From Bowmanella denitrificans (GTDB taxonomy: Bacteria > Pseudomonadota > Gammaproteobacteria > Enterobacterales > Alteromonadaceae): a stretch of DNA of 64,000 nucleotides. The notes beneath the pieces are model-generated. The model saw only the letters and a program-made list of their open reading frames with translations, was not told the origin of the DNA and searched no databases. Below are positions 62,572 through 64,000 of the stretch, piece after piece. Within the stretch, counting starts at the first letter, position 1. Every line of letters begins with the position of its first letter. A program made the position numbers and the translations under genes. Location of the stretch: contig NZ_PEBU01000003.1 in assembly GCF_002887595.1 (NCBI RefSeq), forward strand, positions 124,001-188,000, read 5' to 3'.

Positions 62572-63021
62572 TCAGTCTCCCAAACGGGCGATTTCTTCAC
62601 CGAACTCGCGAATATCTTCGAAGGAGCGGTACACCGAGGCAAAGCGCACATAGGCCACTTTGTCCAACTCCTTTAGTTCATTCATAATGACATTGCCGAT
62701 CAGTTTACTGTCCACCTCGCGTTCACCTGTGGCGCGTAGCGTAGACATCACCCGGTTAACACACTTCTCTACTTGTTCTGTACTGACTGGGCGTTTCTCA
62801 AGTGCACGCTGCAAACCGGCGCGCAGCTTTTCTTCGTTAAAGGGTTCGCGGGAGCCATCACGTTTGACGACCTTAGGCATCACCAGCTCGGCGGTTTCGA
62901 AAGTGGTAAATCGTTCGTGGCATTTGAGGCATTCACGACGACGACGGATCTGATGGCCGTCAGCCACCAGTCGGGAATCTATTACCTTGGTTTCCTGTTC
63001 AGAACAAAAGGGACAATACAT
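62572..63021 (-). CDS. nrdR: Transcriptional repressor NrdR
   Basis: A 149-residue regulator of ribonucleotide reductase genes. It has an N-terminal zinc ribbon (MYCPFCSEQ and later CLKCHERF) and an ATP-cone domain ([29 protein letters not shown]). It responds to ATP/dATP levels and binds NrdR boxes elsewhere. The ATG at 63021 has GGAG at good spacing; a GTG two codons earlier (63027) is not needed. First gene of the rib block, as in other gammaproteobacteria. Confidence 0.97.
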   Translation of the reverse strand: MYCPFCSEQETKVIDSRLVADGHQIRRRRECLKCHERFTTFETAELVMPKVVKRDGSREPFNEEKLRAGLQRALEKRPVSTEQVEKCVNRVMSTLRATGEREVDSKLIGNVIMNELKELDKVAYVRFASVYRSFEDIREFGEEIARLGD

Positions 63022-63139
63022 GGTCACTCCAGGAAGGAAAATTCTGCCACCGACAAGCTCTCACAGTTGTAGAGCCTGGCAGCCGCCGCTAAGCTATCAA
63101 AAAAACGCTTCGGATAACAGTCATAGAGGCCCAGGCATC

Positions 63140-63583
63140 ATGAGAATACTATTAATGTCAGCTTTGCTTGCCATAGCTTATCCCTCAGCGGCAGCAAACT
63201 GTGACAACTTAGGCGCATTATCCTGGTTGTTGGGGCAGTGGCAGATGCAAAAAGGCGACAAAACCTTGTGGGAAAACTGGCAAAAAGTCAGTGACAACAG
63301 TTTTGAAGGGCACGCAGGCAGCAACAGTAGTAAAGGACAAAGCAGTGAAGATTTGCGTCTGCAGGTGATGCAAGGTCAAATCTTTTATCTGGCCAAGGTC
63401 AGTGAAAATGCGCTGCCTGTTGCCTTTGCATTACAAGATTGCACTGAGAATAGTGCCACTTTTGTCAACGCAGGTCACGACTTCCCTCAGCGCCTGCATT
63501 ACCGGCTAGACGGTCAGCAATTGCATATCAGAGTGGAAGACTTACACAGCAAGGGCTTTACCCTGCTTTTTCAACCCAGATAA
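63140..63583 (+). CDS. Exported DUF6265-like protein
   Basis: A 147-residue protein with a signal peptide (MRILLMSALLAIAYPSAAA) and a mature part beginning around ANCDNLGALSWLLGQWQMQ, followed by WENWQKVSDNSFEGHAG and FVNAGHDFPQRLHYRLDG. This arrangement matches DUF6265 proteins, a small secreted family of unknown function with a lipocalin-like layout. The ATG at 63140 is preferred over the long upstream frame, which runs into nrdR on the other strand. Single gene. Confidence 0.75.
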   Translation: MRILLMSALLAIAYPSAAANCDNLGALSWLLGQWQMQKGDKTLWENWQKVSDNSFEGHAGSNSSKGQSSEDLRLQVMQGQIFYLAKVSENALPVAFALQDCTENSATFVNAGHDFPQRLHYRLDGQQLHIRVEDLHSKGFTLLFQPR

Positions 63584-63591
63584 TGCGGATA

Positions 63592-64000
63592 TTAAAAATC
63601 AATACTTAACTTATGTTCAAAGCCCAGGGCCAGATAGCGCCGATCAGGATTGTCATCCTGTTCAATATGAGCAGCCCAGGCATAGACCTTAGTTTGCTTA
63701 CCCAGATGATAATCGAATCCCAGGTTGTAGGTTCTGTCATCTTCCATACTCTGTAACTGAGCGCGCCATTCCCATTCCCCCCAGCGATGACTGTAACTGG
63801 CCAGAGCACCATTACGGGCGTCACCACCAGCGGAGGGGTCCTGTCGTTGCAACATAATGCCTAGCTTGCCAGCGCCCAGTTTATGTTGAACTGAGGCGCG
63901 AGTGACATCAAAGCCCGCCACATCAAAGTCCTGTGCCAGTGCGACAAACCAGGCGGAAGACTTTAGGTTAGCGTCACCATAAAACAGTCCTGCTGAAATA
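63592..64000 (-). CDS. Outer-membrane porin, C-terminal part (5' end outside window)
   Basis: The frame is open to the right edge of the window. The visible 136 codons have alternating beta-strand pattern typical of gram-negative porins: GLFYGDANLKSSAWFVALAQ, YSHRWGEWEWRAQLQSMED, RTYNLGFDYHLGKQTKVYAW and the final strand YLALGFEHKLSIDF ending in phenylalanine, the assembly signal. A GTG at 63921 is internal. The pore type cannot be told from this fragment. Confidence 0.8.
   Translation of the reverse strand, partial: ISAGLFYGDANLKSSAWFVALAQDFDVAGFDVTRASVQHKLGAGKLGIMLQRQDPSAGGDARNGALASYSHRWGEWEWRAQLQSMEDDRTYNLGFDYHLGKQTKVYAWAAHIEQDDNPDRRYLALGFEHKLSIDF

Overview
The window looks like a chromosomal segment of a marine-type gammaproteobacterium of the Alteromonadales (Alteromonadaceae-like). 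The evidence is the set of housekeeping blocks: smrB / prmB-aroC near epmC (yfcM) and yfcL, Na+-type pomAB stator genes, xseB-ispA-dxs facing a nrdR-ribD-ribE-ribBA-ribH-nusB-thiL-pgpA run, and a TonB receptor and porin of Alteromonadales type. Genus and species cannot be fixed from the sequence alone. No rRNA, tRNA or CRISPR array was seen.

Layout. 1-10.7 kb: small metabolic and regulatory genes (LysR regulators, agmatine-to-putrescine genes aguA/aguB, an Rrf2 regulator divergent from a thioredoxin-reductase-like flavoprotein, a glutathione transferase/VOC pair, and a fragment resembling the end of a flavohaemoprotein gene). 11.0-16.05 kb: an accessory region read here as an integron cassette cluster without an integrase (CALIN). 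Four minus-strand cassettes are flanked by complementary attC arms, and the region also holds a variant signal peptidase I gene and an ISAs1-family insertion sequence with terminal repeats and a target duplication. 16.1-22 kb: repeat-rich DNA around a DUF445 protein, sdaA (whose last codons are copied into a 169-bp tandem repeat), an endonuclease/exonuclease/phosphatase-fold protein and yfcL. 22-31 kb: NAD-kinase-like protein, EF-P hydroxylase, a secreted TPR protein, a TonB-dependent receptor, an MFS transporter, aroC, prmB and smrB. 31-44.4 kb: a MASE1/PAS/GGDEF diguanylate cyclase, a sialate O-acetylesterase-like enzyme, a lytic transglycosylase lipoprotein, gshA, an Hpt protein, a pseudouridine synthase, panE, a GlxA-type regulator, a rhodanese and thiI. 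44.4-49.8 kb: repeats, pomB-pomA and xseB-ispA-dxs. 57.1-64 kb: the riboflavin/thiamine block, nrdR, a DUF6265-like secreted protein and the end of a porin gene.

The best candidate for an uncharacterised system is at 49,984-57,158, between dxs and pgpA. It is a compact plus-strand set encoding an ECF-like sigma factor, a one-TM anti-sigma-like protein, an animal-type haem peroxidase, a small unrecognised protein, an exported TPR protein with a C-terminal CHAT (caspase-like) protease domain, and a one-TM coiled-coil protein. Start/stop overlaps, AT-rich composition in its middle, and placement between two conserved blocks suggest an acquired, self-regulated unit. Its function is not known to me; a stress- or damage-activated protease response is only an inference.
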